Part shown: in pieces, positions 43,207-51,421 of the stretch | Layout: each line of letters opens with the position of its first letter | Numbering within the stretch: the stretch's first letter is position 1 | Source: Inquilinus sp. KBS0705 | GTDB taxonomy: Bacteria > Bacteroidota > Bacteroidia > Sphingobacteriales > Sphingobacteriaceae | NCBI GenBank assembly: GCA_005938025.2 | Contig: VCCI02000003.1 | Coordinates: 186,001-250,000 of the forward strand | Direction of reading: 5' to 3' | Length of the DNA stretch: 64,000 nt | Program-made: the position numbers and the translations under genes | Notes under the pieces: model-generated | Told to the model about the DNA's origin: nothing | Databases searched by the model: none | Seen by the model: the letters and a program-made list of their open reading frames with translations, nothing else

Positions 43207-43898
43207 CAGGCTTTAGCCAGCGATAATATCGATTCGAATATGGCTAAACCATCTTCATTGCCTACCAGGCTTTCTGATGCGCGCTCCGGATGGGGCATAA
43301 AGCCAAATACGTTGCGTTCGGCATTGCAAACGCCTGCAATATTTTCTGCCGAACCGTTAGGGTTGCTTTCGTCGGTAATGTTACCTGCCTCATCGCAATA
43401 GCGGAACAATATCTGGTCGTTATCATTTAATTGCTTCAACACGTCGGCATCGGCAAAATAATTACCCTCGCCATGGGCAACAGGTATTTTTAACGCGCGC
43501 TCAGGGTCTATTTGTTGGGTAACCAGCGAATTTGAGGTTTGCGGTTTTAAGTAAATGTTGCGGCAAATAAACTTGCGGTTTTTATTGTGCAATAAAGCGC
43601 CAGGTAATAGGCCTGCTTCGGTTAATATTTGAAAACCATTGCAAATACCTAATACTTTACCCCCCTTTGCTGCAAACTGAATTACCTCTTGCATAATGGG
43701 CGAGAAGCGGGCAATAGCGCCCGAGCGCAAATAATCGCCAAAAGAAAAGCCGCCCGGCAAAACAATAAACTCTGCACCCTGCAAATCATGGTCTTTATGC
43801 CATAACCTAACTACTTGCTGCCCCATTACTTTTTCAAGTACGTGGATGATATCTTCATCGCAATTGGAGCCCGGAAATATTACTACGCCAAATTTCAT
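43206..43898 (-). CDS. purQ: Phosphoribosylformylglycinamidine synthase subunit PurQ
   Basis: A 230-residue class I glutamine amidotransferase that feeds ammonia to PurL in purine synthesis. FPGSNCDED opens the protein. The nucleophile Cys is in VLGICNGFQILTEAGLLPG, and the His-Glu pair is in MPHPERAS. It is the first gene of a likely purQ-coaX-OMP-lptC run. A promoter box lies 4 nt before the ATG. Separate PurQ, rather than a single fused large PurL, implies a small-type PurL and PurS elsewhere in the genome. Confidence 0.96.
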   Translation of the reverse strand: MKFGVVIFPGSNCDEDIIHVLEKVMGQQVVRLWHKDHDLQGAEFIVLPGGFSFGDYLRSGAIARFSPIMQEVIQFAAKGGKVLGICNGFQILTEAGLLPGALLHNKNRKFICRNIYLKPQTSNSLVTQQIDPERALKIPVAHGEGNYFADADVLKQLNDNDQILFRYCDEAGNITDESNPNGSAENIAGVCNAERNVFGFMPHPERASESLVGNEDGLAIFESILSLAKA

Positions 43899-43902
43899 GC
43901 TA

Positions 43903-43910
43903 CAAAACTA
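43903..43910 (-). promoter_or_regulatory. -7 promoter box (TAGTTTTG) for purQ
   Basis: Perfect TAnnTTTG on the minus strand, 4 nt before the ATG at 43898, predicting a leaderless purQ message. Confidence 0.5.
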
Positions 43911-43943
43911 ACATAACCGCTGAAATTTGAACGAATGTAAAAG

Positions 43944-44930
43944 TTAAAAAGTGTTAAACTGGAAGTATATTATGCTGATAAGCAGTAATAAATACAAACT
44001 TTCGTAAAACCATTTTACGTTGGCGTTTACAAAGTAGTACGAAAAAAACACCGCTGCAGGCACAGCGCATAGTAAAAAATGGTTTAAGCTAAAGTCGGTT
44101 TTTACATAAAAGGATAAGCCGCCAACCAAAAATATCAAGAACAATAGCTGGAACGATTTGCGTACCTGCACATAGCTTTTAAAGTAATTTTGCTGCAGCT
44201 TAACAAAGTACAGTACCAAAATTGCTATTACCGGTATAAGCACCAGGTAGTTTAAATAATTGATATTGATACGGTTTGGAAACTTGGTGCCCAATGGTGC
44301 CCATATATGGTAAAATGCGCTTAAGCGGTTATTGAGGTAATAAAACACCGCGAAGAAAAAGAATAAGGTAAAATAGCCTAACACACCAGATACCCACTCG
44401 CGCCAGTTAAAGGGTTTAAATATGACCAATGCCAGCCATATGCCTAAAAATAAGTAAACAAAAGGCAGGTATATCAACGAGCCTATGGCCACTATTATAC
44501 CCAGATCATAAGCGGTTGATTTGGCATCGTCGCTTTTGTAAAAGCTGAATAATTTAAACAGCATCCATATCACTAAAAAGTTGCATATCAATGGCGCGCT
44601 CAATACCATAAAAGGCGGAAACAGCGCCGATAGCGTTACATACATTAAAGCTGGTAAAAATGTAGGCTTACCCAACAGGTTGTAGTGGTTTACCAAAGTG
44701 TTTAATAGCAGCGCCTGTACAATAACCAACGCGCCAGCTATTAACACATTAAGTATGGGCGAAAAGGCATACTCGTATGATACAGGTACCAATAACCGCG
44801 CAAAAGGCTCAACAAAAATAAACTCAAGTTTATCTGGCACCTGCACAATATAACCCACACGCGTAACTATCATTAAAATGACCAGCCATAAAACGTTAAG
44901 CGGATTGTAAACCTTAAAAATATTGATCAT
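43944..44930 (-). CDS. Polytopic membrane protein (DUF6427-type)
   Basis: A 328-residue integral membrane protein with about nine predicted helices and almost no soluble part. The opening INIFKVYNPLNVLWLV and the IPVSYEYAFSPILNVLIAGALV-like region match a Bacteroidota-specific family I know as DUF6427. Function is unknown. ATG 44930 is preferred to an in-frame TTG at 44951, because the promoter box lies at 44949-44956 and the TTG would fall at its edge. It stands alone between purQ and a glycosyltransferase gene. Confidence 0.82.
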   Translation of the reverse strand: MINIFKVYNPLNVLWLVILMIVTRVGYIVQVPDKLEFIFVEPFARLLVPVSYEYAFSPILNVLIAGALVIVQALLLNTLVNHYNLLGKPTFLPALMYVTLSALFPPFMVLSAPLICNFLVIWMLFKLFSFYKSDDAKSTAYDLGIIVAIGSLIYLPFVYLFLGIWLALVIFKPFNWREWVSGVLGYFTLFFFFAVFYYLNNRLSAFYHIWAPLGTKFPNRININYLNYLVLIPVIAILVLYFVKLQQNYFKSYVQVRKSFQLLFLIFLVGGLSFYVKTDFSLNHFLLCAVPAAVFFSYYFVNANVKWFYESLYLLLLISIIYFQFNTF

Positions 44931-44948
44931 GCGCGATGGCTTGTGCGG

Positions 44949-44956
44949 CAAAATTA
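44949..44956 (-). promoter_or_regulatory. -7 promoter box (TAATTTTG) for the DUF6427-type gene
   Basis: Perfect TAnnTTTG, 18 nt before ATG 44930. It rules against the longer TTG-initiated reading. Confidence 0.42.
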
Positions 44957-44983
44957 AAAGAAAAAGCGTTTACCGCGTAATTG

Positions 44984-45970
44984 TTATTTGCGGGCGTATT
45001 GCTTTACCATATTATCCACTATCTGCGCGGTTTCGTCGGGGAAATTTACGTTAATGCGGGTATCGTCGGCCAGCCATTTGTTTATACGGCTTACAAAATC
45101 GTGGTTAATGGTTTCAATAACCGTTACGCCCAGCTTGGATGCCGATAGGGCATTGCATTGCTGTTCGTACTGGCCGCGCATGGGTATCATCACCAGTTTT
45201 TTGCCTAAAAATAAAGCCTCGGCAGGGCCCTCAAAGCCGCCGCCGGTAAGCATGCCTTCGCAACTGGCCAGGCTATTGTTAAAGCCATCGTTATTAATGG
45301 GGAACACATGCACATTGCCTTCGGTGTAGGCGGTTTTCGTGCGTTTAGAGAAGATGTGCCATTCGGCATCGGTTTTACTTAGGTTTTTTACCAGTGTTTT
45401 ATCGTTATAAGCAGGCAGGTAAACCGTGTAATGCCCTTTATTGGATGTTTCCATCTTGCGGATATCGCTGCGGATAACCGGGGTATGTATAAAATCGTCG
45501 TATCGCTCAAAGTGGAAACCTATACGGTGCGTAGTGGGCGAATAGTATTTAAAGAGCCACTCGGCGTAGTTCCATTTATTTGGGCGCGGGGTATTAGGCG
45601 ATGCAAAAGAGCATTGGTGACTCAGCGATACCGACTCGGCCTTTTGCAGGCGGCAGGCCCAGGCGCTTACCGGCTCAAAATCGTTAATAATGAGGTCGTA
45701 TTGGTTTAGGGGGATGCTGTGCATATCCTTCCACAGCTGGCGCAGGTTCATTATTTTAAAGGTGGCCCAATTGTCAACCCCGCCGTTTTTACCAAACACA
45801 AAGCTAAACCCATGGAATTTATACTTAAGCGGCTGCGACAGGCTTACCTCGGCTTCCGTGCCACTTACCAGCAGGTCAACCTCGCCATATTGTTGTAACA
45901 GGGGCACAATTTCGCGGGCACGACTGATGTGGCCGTTCCCTGTACCCTGTATACCAAACAATATTTTCAT
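44984..45970 (-). CDS. GT28/GT1-like glycosyltransferase
   Basis: A 328-residue GT-B fold enzyme. The N-terminal FGIQGTGNGHISRAREIVPLL is the MurG/UGT-like glycine-rich acceptor-side motif. The C-terminal donor-binding loop is TGGGFEGPAEALFLGKKLVMIPMRGQYEQQCNA. The sugar donor and acceptor are unknown; a lipid or surface glycan is likely. A promoter box lies 17 nt upstream, so it has its own message. No signal peptide, so it works in the cytoplasm or at the inner face of the membrane. Confidence 0.87.
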   Translation of the reverse strand: MKILFGIQGTGNGHISRAREIVPLLQQYGEVDLLVSGTEAEVSLSQPLKYKFHGFSFVFGKNGGVDNWATFKIMNLRQLWKDMHSIPLNQYDLIINDFEPVSAWACRLQKAESVSLSHQCSFASPNTPRPNKWNYAEWLFKYYSPTTHRIGFHFERYDDFIHTPVIRSDIRKMETSNKGHYTVYLPAYNDKTLVKNLSKTDAEWHIFSKRTKTAYTEGNVHVFPINNDGFNNSLASCEGMLTGGGFEGPAEALFLGKKLVMIPMRGQYEQQCNALSASKLGVTVIETINHDFVSRINKWLADDTRINVNFPDETAQIVDNMVKQYARK

Positions 45971-45987
45971 AGATGCGATGTGACAGG

Positions 45988-45995
45988 CAAATATA
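45988..45995 (-). promoter_or_regulatory. -7 promoter box (TATATTTG) for the GT28-like gene
   Basis: Perfect TAnnTTTG, 17 nt before ATG 45970. Confidence 0.4.
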
Positions 45996-46012
45996 ATGGG
46001 ATAGTGTAAAGA

Positions 46013-46867
46013 TTAATGCGCTTCCTGTTTAAATCTTTCTAACAGGTTTTTTACGTCCAGTTTGGCGTCAAGGTCCTCGGCATCGGTAATGTCGTCCTCA
46101 TTGTCGTCCTGTTTAAAGTCGTCAGGTTGGTAGGTAAAAATAGTCCACTGCTTGTTGTTGTATTCTAACGCGGTAAGGCTTTCTACCCAATCGCCCGAGT
46201 TAAGGTACAATACCGACCCACTATTGTCTGTAGCCTGCACTTCGCGTATTTCGGCGTGGTGTATATGCCCGCATATTACATAGCTGTATTGCTTTTCTAC
46301 CGCCAAATCGGCAGCGGTTTGCTCAAACTGATTGATGAATTTTACCGCATCCTTAAACTTAGCCTTCACCTTTTGGGAAAAACTCATTTTTGGCCTGCCC
46401 ATTTTGGTAAGCATCCAGTTGGTTAAGCTATTTATCAATATTAAGGTATCGTACCCAACGGCACCTAATTTGGCCAGCCATTTGGAGTGCTGCATGGTAA
46501 CGTCAAAAACATCACCATGAAATATCCAGGCCTTTTTGCCATCAATATTTAAAACTATTTTATTAAGGAGTTGAAACGTACCCAAGTCAAAATCGGTAAA
46601 CTTGCGCAGCATCTCGTCGTGGTTACCGGTAAGGTAATAAACGGGTACACCCTCGGTAACAAATTTTAGTATGCGGCGCACTACCTTCATGTGCGATTCG
46701 GGCCAGTACGATTTGCTGAACTGCCATATATCAATGATATCCCCGTTAAGGATAAGCATTTTTGGCTTAATGGATTTTAAGTATTTTAAAAGCTCTTTAG
46801 CGTGGCAGCCGTATGTGCCTAAGTGCACATCTGATATAATTACGATATCTACTTCGCGCTTTGCCAT
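46013..46867 (-). CDS. LpxH-like UDP-2,3-diacylglucosamine diphosphatase / metallophosphoesterase
   Basis: A 284-residue calcineurin-like metallophosphoesterase. All five metal motifs are present: ISDVHLG, LNGDIIDIW, YLTGNHDE, IFHGDVFD and CGHIHHAEI. The arrangement and the SYWPESHMKVVRRILKF insert match LpxH-like enzymes that make lipid X in lipid A synthesis. Other metallophosphatases are possible. An acidic C-terminal tail (DDNEDDITDAEDLDAKL) is unusual. Position next to a sugar transferase and near lptC supports an envelope role. Confidence 0.88.
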   Translation of the reverse strand: MAKREVDIVIISDVHLGTYGCHAKELLKYLKSIKPKMLILNGDIIDIWQFSKSYWPESHMKVVRRILKFVTEGVPVYYLTGNHDEMLRKFTDFDLGTFQLLNKIVLNIDGKKAWIFHGDVFDVTMQHSKWLAKLGAVGYDTLILINSLTNWMLTKMGRPKMSFSQKVKAKFKDAVKFINQFEQTAADLAVEKQYSYVICGHIHHAEIREVQATDNSGSVLYLNSGDWVESLTALEYNNKQWTIFTYQPDDFKQDDNEDDITDAEDLDAKLDVKNLLERFKQEAH

Positions 46868-46939
46868 TAAAGTTTGGGGGTTAGTAGGTAAGCCGGTAAG
46901 TTGTACCGGTAAATAAAAGCGGCGGGGCTTTGCAATCTG

Positions 46940-47050
46940 TTATTCGTCGTCCTCGTCTTCATTAACTTTTAGTTCGTAGGGGCTCAGATAGAAGGCACCC
47001 AAAAGTGCCAGCAGGCCAACTACAAACAAGTAAGTAAATTCAAAATTCAT
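46940..47050 (-). CDS. 36-residue acidic-tailed membrane peptide
   Basis: A short ORF from ATG 47050 to TAA 46940. The product starts MNFEFTYLFVVGLLALLGAFYL, one membrane helix, and ends with a strongly acidic ELKVNEDEDDE tail. It lies alone in the 258-bp gap between the LpxH-like gene and a DinB-like gene. The composition (helix then clear charged tail) is unlike random intergenic sequence. Function unknown and expression unproven. Confidence 0.55.
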   Translation of the reverse strand: MNFEFTYLFVVGLLALLGAFYLSPYELKVNEDEDDE

Positions 47051-47125
47051 ATCGTCTCTCGTTTTACAAATATCAGATAATTAAATTATTATACTGTTAA
47101 GACTGTGTTAAATATAAAAGGTTAC

Positions 47126-47653
47126 TTAACCTACGAAATTATTTTTAATACGGTTTAGTTGGTTTAAATGATGCTGCAAATGCACGCGTATAAATTTAAA
47201 CCATTGTTGGGCGTTTAGCATACCAAGGCGCGGGTGCTGCCAACGCGCGTTTGACTTGGCATCGGGTATCAGTGCGGCGGTATCATCAACCCGTTTGCGC
47301 AGTTTTATGATCAGGTTTTTAGCTTCTTCCTTGTCAATTTTTTTGGGTGCCAGCTTAGCGGCTATTGCCTCGGGCACTCTTGTCTTAAACTGTGGGAACA
47401 GGCCGGTTAGTATTACATAGTGGCCCCAAAATGTCATTCCTTTTTTGGTTGGTGGGCAATTGTTATGGGTGCAGCGCTCTAAAGCAATGCTGGCCCCCAG
47501 GCTGGCCTTCATAATATGGTCATATACCTCGGCATAGCTCCAGCCGCCCATAGGCGGGGTAGCGGCAAATTCATCGTCGGTAACAGTATCAAGCCAGTTA
47601 CGATAGCTGTCTATTGCTGCATCAATGTCCCGGCGCTCTTTGGCAATATTCAT
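47126..47653 (-). CDS. DinB-like protein
   Basis: A 175-residue DinB/YfiT-type four-helix protein. GGWSYAEVYDHIMKA (about residues 36-50) and WFKFIRVHLQHHLNQLNRI near the C-terminus hold the expected metal-binding His residues. An active-site type cannot be fixed. By eye it is a different branch from the one at 12.1 kb. It stands alone, followed by the 36-residue peptide gene. Confidence 0.82.
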   Translation of the reverse strand: MNIAKERRDIDAAIDSYRNWLDTVTDDEFAATPPMGGWSYAEVYDHIMKASLGASIALERCTHNNCPPTKKGMTFWGHYVILTGLFPQFKTRVPEAIAAKLAPKKIDKEEAKNLIIKLRKRVDDTAALIPDAKSNARWQHPRLGMLNAQQWFKFIRVHLQHHLNQLNRIKNNFVG

Positions 47654-47700
47654 AATATTAAAGTTACAAAATAAACCGCTTGTTATTATTAATGAGGTAT

Positions 47701-47728
47701 GCTCCGTAGGAGCAAAAGGTTGGTAGAA
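47701..47728 (-). repeat. REP-like palindrome, left copy
   Basis: Perfect stem GCTCC-GTA-GGAGC (47701-47713) followed by AAAAGGTTGGTAGAA. Read on the minus strand this gives ACCAACCTTTTGCTCCTACGG. It is an inverted counterpart of ACCAACCTTTAACCCCTACGG near 48289. Confidence 0.7.
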
Positions 47729-47747
47729 GTATTACAAACAAAAATGA

Positions 47748-47770
47748 TTGCTCCGTAGGTGCAATACTTC
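47748..47770 (+). repeat. CGTAGGTGC direct repeat, left copy
   Basis: GCTCCGTAGGTGCAATACTTC, close to the right copy GCTTCGTAGGTGCAATACTCA at 48400-48420, in the same orientation. The core GCTCCGTAGGTGC can form a small hairpin. It abuts the 3' end of the transposase gene. Confidence 0.72.
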
Positions 47771-47775
47771 GACAG

Positions 47776-48237
47776 CTACAGCAATGCACTAAAGATGTAT
47801 TTATCATTATATTCAATGCCGAATTTTTCAAGGAGGGTTTTATATTCCTCAGTAAAAGTCATTTTCTTGTGGTGCTCGTCCTGATTAGCGATATATTTAA
47901 CCACAATATCAATGTGAGACCGCGAATATGAAAAGGCACCATACCCTTCTTGCCACCTGAATTTAACTGGCGTATAATTCTCTTTATTTATCCATTCAGA
48001 TGATTCGCTTTTCACTATTCTCATTAAGTCTGATAAGGATTGGTCTGGCCGAAATCCAAAGAATAAGTGTAAATGATCGGGCATGCTGTTAATGGCGATC
48101 ATCCTATGTCCGTTGTTTCTAATAATGCCCGTAATGTATTGGTGTAGGCGCTCTTTAAAATCAGGAAGTATAGAAGCCTGCCGAAATTTTACGGCTATCA
48201 CACATTGGATATGAATTTGGGTATAAGTATTTGCCAT
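47776..48237 (-). CDS. IS200/IS605-type Y1 transposase (TnpA / REP-associated tyrosine transposase)
   Basis: A 153-residue single-strand DNA transposase. HUH is present as His55-Leu-His57 in MPDHLHLFFG. Tyr115 and Gln119 in KYIANQ occupy the places of Tyr127 and Gln131 of IS608 TnpA (alignment by eye), so the active site looks intact. Length is close to IS200 TnpA (about 150). No TnpB follows. Both sides carry REP-like palindromes and direct repeats, which suits either a small IS200-like element or a domesticated RAYT. Nothing suggests decay or frameshift. Confidence 0.93.
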   Translation of the reverse strand: MANTYTQIHIQCVIAVKFRQASILPDFKERLHQYITGIIRNNGHRMIAINSMPDHLHLFFGFRPDQSLSDLMRIVKSESSEWINKENYTPVKFRWQEGYGAFSYSRSHIDIVVKYIANQDEHHKKMTFTEEYKTLLEKFGIEYNDKYIFSALL

Positions 48238-48246
48238 GCTTAAAGT

Positions 48247-48264
48247 GTGCCGTACCTACGGCAC
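48247..48264. repeat. 18-nt perfect palindrome GTGCCGTA-CC-TACGGCAC
   Basis: Arms of 8 with a 2-nt loop. It sits 10 nt before the transposase start on its upstream side. Its core (CGTA...TACG) matches the other palindromes in this locus. Confidence 0.7.
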
Positions 48265-48288
48265 GGAAATTTAAATATCTGTTTTTTC

Positions 48289-48312
48289 ACCAACCTTTAA
48301 CCCCTACGGGGT
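48289..48312 (+). repeat. REP-like palindrome, right copy
   Basis: ACCAACCTTTA then ACCCC-TAC-GGGGT (48300-48312), a perfect 5-bp stem. It is inverted relative to the left copy at 47701-47728. Confidence 0.7.
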
Positions 48313-48397
48313 CGCTTTTAACATTTTATAATCCGGTAGATTACCGATGAAGTGCTCTGAAGGAGTGTTAAGCTGGTGGAAAATGAATAAAAAACAA

Positions 48398-48425
48398 ATG
48401 CTTCGTAGGTGCAATACTCAACCAA
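48398..48425 (+). repeat. CGTAGGTGC direct repeat, right copy
   Basis: GCTTCGTAGGTGCAATACTC then AACCA. It matches the left copy at 47748-47770, with one mismatch over the core 19 bases. It bounds the unit about 650 bp away, consistent with an IS200-sized element. Confidence 0.72.
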
Positions 48426-48443
48426 CGTCATTCACAACTACAC

Positions 48444-49169
48444 TTATAATAATGTCATTAACTCTTTTAAATGAGTTATCTGCACCGGCACATCGGCGGG
48501 TTTCTCCAAACCAAACGGATTAAAATAAATGGCATCCATGCTTACGCCCATAGCGCCACGTATATCGGCCTCAATGCTGTCCCCTATCATCACGCTTTCG
48601 GCAATGGTGGTGCCGGCCAGCTCAACAGCATGGTTAAATATTGCTGGGTCGGGTTTGTTGGCACCCACCACTTCGGATATAATAACGTTTTGGAAATAGC
48701 CACCCAGATTACAGCCATCTATTTTAAGCTGCGACGAATCTTTAAACCCGTTTGATATTAAATGCATGGTATACTTGCTTTGCAGGTAGGTCAGCGTTTC
48801 GTGCGCATGGGGGAATAGGTTAGTTTTAGTTGGGCAAAGATTTACGTAAGCGTCCTCAAAGTCGGCAGGGATAGCATCGGGATGCAGGCCCAGCTCTGTA
48901 AAGGTTTTTTTAAAGCGGGCATCGCGTAGCTCGTCTTTGGTGATTTGCCCGGTATGGTATTGTGCCCATAAGCTGTGGTTATTGCGCGTATACGTTTCAA
49001 TAAACAAGTCGGCAGAGTGCAGGCCTACCTCCTTTAATTTGTAAACACCATAAAGCTCGTGCAGGGTTTCCTCGGCGTTTTTATCAAAATCCCAAATGGT
49101 GTGGTCAAGGTCGAAGAAAATATGTTTATAGATTTTAGATGTAGGATTTACAATTGTAGATTGAGCCAT
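48444..49169 (-). CDS. yjjG: YjjG family noncanonical pyrimidine nucleotidase
   Basis: A 241-residue HAD-superfamily phosphatase. Motif I is FFDLDHTIWDFDKN, motif II is LISNGF, motif III is the Lys in GANKPDPAIF and motif IV is VMIGDSIEADIRGA. The cap is the small helical type of YjjG, which dephosphorylates dUMP, dTMP and damaged pyrimidine nucleotides. Length is normal. A promoter box lies 4 nt before the ATG. The transposase locus lies downstream of its stop codon and does not break the gene. Confidence 0.92.
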   Translation of the reverse strand: MAQSTIVNPTSKIYKHIFFDLDHTIWDFDKNAEETLHELYGVYKLKEVGLHSADLFIETYTRNNHSLWAQYHTGQITKDELRDARFKKTFTELGLHPDAIPADFEDAYVNLCPTKTNLFPHAHETLTYLQSKYTMHLISNGFKDSSQLKIDGCNLGGYFQNVIISEVVGANKPDPAIFNHAVELAGTTIAESVMIGDSIEADIRGAMGVSMDAIYFNPFGLEKPADVPVQITHLKELMTLL

Positions 49170-49173
49170 AAAG

Positions 49174-49181
49174 CAAATTTA
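49174..49181 (-). promoter_or_regulatory. -7 promoter box (TAAATTTG) for yjjG
   Basis: Perfect TAnnTTTG on the minus strand, 4 nt before ATG 49169; leaderless message predicted. Confidence 0.5.
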
Positions 49182-49357
49182 TCATATTAAAAATTAAAGT
49201 CCATCTCCCTGCTGACATAGGGCTGTCATTTACCTGCGCTAAATTGCAATAAACATTACATCAGCTATGAGGTTATCAGTTTAGTGCCGCGGATTATACG
49301 ACTAATATCCTTAGCAAATACTGACAGCCTAATCACAAATCTCTGCCCGCTAATCAC

Positions 49358-49365
49358 TATTTTTG
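49358..49365 (+). promoter_or_regulatory. -7 promoter box (TATTTTTG) for uvrB
   Basis: Perfect TAnnTTTG, 5 nt before ATG 49371; leaderless message predicted. It also favours ATG 49371 over in-frame upstream starts. Confidence 0.5.
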
Positions 49366-49370
49366 TAACA

Positions 49371-51395
49371 ATGGATTTTAAAATAACTTCTCAATACGTA
49401 CCCACCGGCGACCAGCCCGAGGCCATTCGCCAACTGGTTGAGGGGGTGAACAACGGCGACCCATTCCAAACCCTGTTGGGGGTTACCGGGTCGGGCAAAA
49501 CTTTTACCATTGCCAACGTTATTGAGCAAACACAAAAGCCTACACTGATATTGAGCCACAATAAAACACTGGCCGCACAGCTATACGGCGAGTTTAAGCA
49601 ATTCTTCCCCGAGAATGCGGTAAACTACTTTGTATCTTATTACGATTATTACCAGCCCGAGGCATTTATCCCCTCGTCAAATACTTATATCGAAAAAGAC
49701 CTGCAGATAAACGAAGAGATAGAAAAACTGCGTTTGCGTACCACATCGGCACTGATGAGCGGCCGCAGGGATGTGATAGTAGTGTCGTCTATATCCTGTA
49801 TTTATGGTATGGGTAACCCCGAGGATTTTGCCAATTCGGTATTCAAATTCGCGGTGGGTACACGCATCAGCCGGAATGCTTTTTTACATCGTTTGGTGGA
49901 GATACTATACGCCCGCACTACCGCCGATTTTAAACGCGGAACGTTTAGGGTAAAGGGCGATACGGTAGATATCTTCCCTGCCTATATGGATCATGCCTAC
50001 CGTATATCGTTTTTTGGTGATGATATTGAAGAACTAAGCACATTTGATATCACCACGGGGAAAACTTTAGAGAAAATGACCCACATGGTGGTTTATCCGG
50101 CCAACCTTTACGTAGCCCCCCGCGAACGCTTTCAGCAATCTATATGGGCCATACAGGAAGAGTTAGAAACCCGCAAAAAACAATTTATAGACGACCAGCG
50201 CTTTTTAGAAGCCAAACGACTGGAAGAAAGGGTTAACTACGACCTGGAGATGATACGCGAACTGGGCTACTGCTCGGGTATCGAAAATTACTCGCGCTTT
50301 TTTGACGGCCGTGCGCCGGGTGCAAGGCCATTCTGTTTGCTTGATTATTTCCCGGATGATTACCTGATGGTGATTGACGAGAGCCATGTTACCGTACCGC
50401 AAATAAGGGCTATGTATGGAGGCGACAGATCGCGGAAGATATCATTGGTCGATTATGGCTTCCGTTTGCCTGCCGCGATGGATAACCGCCCGCTAAACTT
50501 CCAGGAGTTTGAACGGCTGGCCCCGCAAACCATTTATGTAAGCGCAACCCCAGCCGATTTTGAATTAGAAAAATCGGGCGGTGTAGTGGTTGAGCAGGTG
50601 ATACGCCCTACCGGATTGCTTGACCCGGTAATTGATGTTCGCCCGGTGATAAACCAGGTGGATGACCTGCTGGACGAGGTGGATAAAACCATCAAAATGG
50701 GCGACCGCGTACTGGTAACCACCCTAACCAAACGCATGGCCGAAGAGCTGGCTAAATATATGGACCGCCTCGGCATTAAGTGCCGCTACATCCACTCGGA
50801 AGTAAAGACGCTGCAACGGGTGGAGATATTACGTGGCTTGCGCCTGGGCGAATTCGATGTGTTAATAGGTATTAACTTACTGCGCGAAGGACTTGATTTG
50901 CCCGAGGTATCATTAGTAGCCATATTAGATGCGGATAAAGAAGGTTTTTTACGTTCGGAACGTTCGTTGATACAAACCATTGGTCGTGCCGCACGTAACG
51001 ACAGAGGCAGGGTAATTATGTATGCAGATAAGATAACCGACTCGATGCAGATAACGATGGACGAAACTAACCGCCGTCGCGAATTGCAAATAAGATATAA
51101 TACCGAGCATGGCATAGTGCCGCGCACCGTGGGCAAAACCAAAGAGGAAATTATGGAGCAAACATCTGTGGTCGACTTTAAAGGTGGCGTGCAGCAGGCT
51201 TACGTAGAAACCGATACCATGACCCTGGCTGCCGACCCAATTGTGCAGTACATGACCAAGGCCGACCTGAAAAAATCTATAGATAATACCAAAAAGGACA
51301 TGATGGCCGCTGCCAAAAATATGGACTTCCTGCTGGCTGCCAAACTGCGCGATGAAATGTTTGCGCTTGAAAAAATGATGGAAGAAAAGTTTTAG
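49371..51395 (+). CDS. uvrB: Excinuclease ABC subunit UvrB
   Basis: A 674-residue DNA helicase-like damage verification protein of nucleotide excision repair. Walker A is GVTGSGKTFT at about 37-46. The beta-hairpin region YYDYYQPEAFIPSSNTYIEKD is canonical, followed by the helicase motifs (DESHVT; SATP; RAARN). The C-terminal UvrC-binding UVR motif is near 635-674 (FLLAAKLRDEMFALEKM). A longer upstream reading from 49284 was rejected because ATG 49371 follows a promoter box and matches the family start. Normal length. Confidence 0.97.
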   Translation: MDFKITSQYVPTGDQPEAIRQLVEGVNNGDPFQTLLGVTGSGKTFTIANVIEQTQKPTLILSHNKTLAAQLYGEFKQFFPENAVNYFVSYYDYYQPEAFIPSSNTYIEKDLQINEEIEKLRLRTTSALMSGRRDVIVVSSISCIYGMGNPEDFANSVFKFAVGTRISRNAFLHRLVEILYARTTADFKRGTFRVKGDTVDIFPAYMDHAYRISFFGDDIEELSTFDITTGKTLEKMTHMVVYPANLYVAPRERFQQSIWAIQEELETRKKQFIDDQRFLEAKRLEERVNYDLEMIRELGYCSGIENYSRFFDGRAPGARPFCLLDYFPDDYLMVIDESHVTVPQIRAMYGGDRSRKISLVDYGFRLPAAMDNRPLNFQEFERLAPQTIYVSATPADFELEKSGGVVVEQVIRPTGLLDPVIDVRPVINQVDDLLDEVDKTIKMGDRVLVTTLTKRMAEELAKYMDRLGIKCRYIHSEVKTLQRVEILRGLRLGEFDVLIGINLLREGLDLPEVSLVAILDADKEGFLRSERSLIQTIGRAARNDRGRVIMYADKITDSMQITMDETNRRRELQIRYNTEHGIVPRTVGKTKEEIMEQTSVVDFKGGVQQAYVETDTMTLAADPIVQYMTKADLKKSIDNTKKDMMAAAKNMDFLLAAKLRDEMFALEKMMEEKF

Positions 51396-51421
51396 ATGTG
51401 CGGATGTATATCTCTCCATCA

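Noticed and set aside
44930-44951. TTG start for the DUF6427-type gene
   Set aside because: It overlaps the promoter box at 44949-44956; the ATG at 44930 fits.
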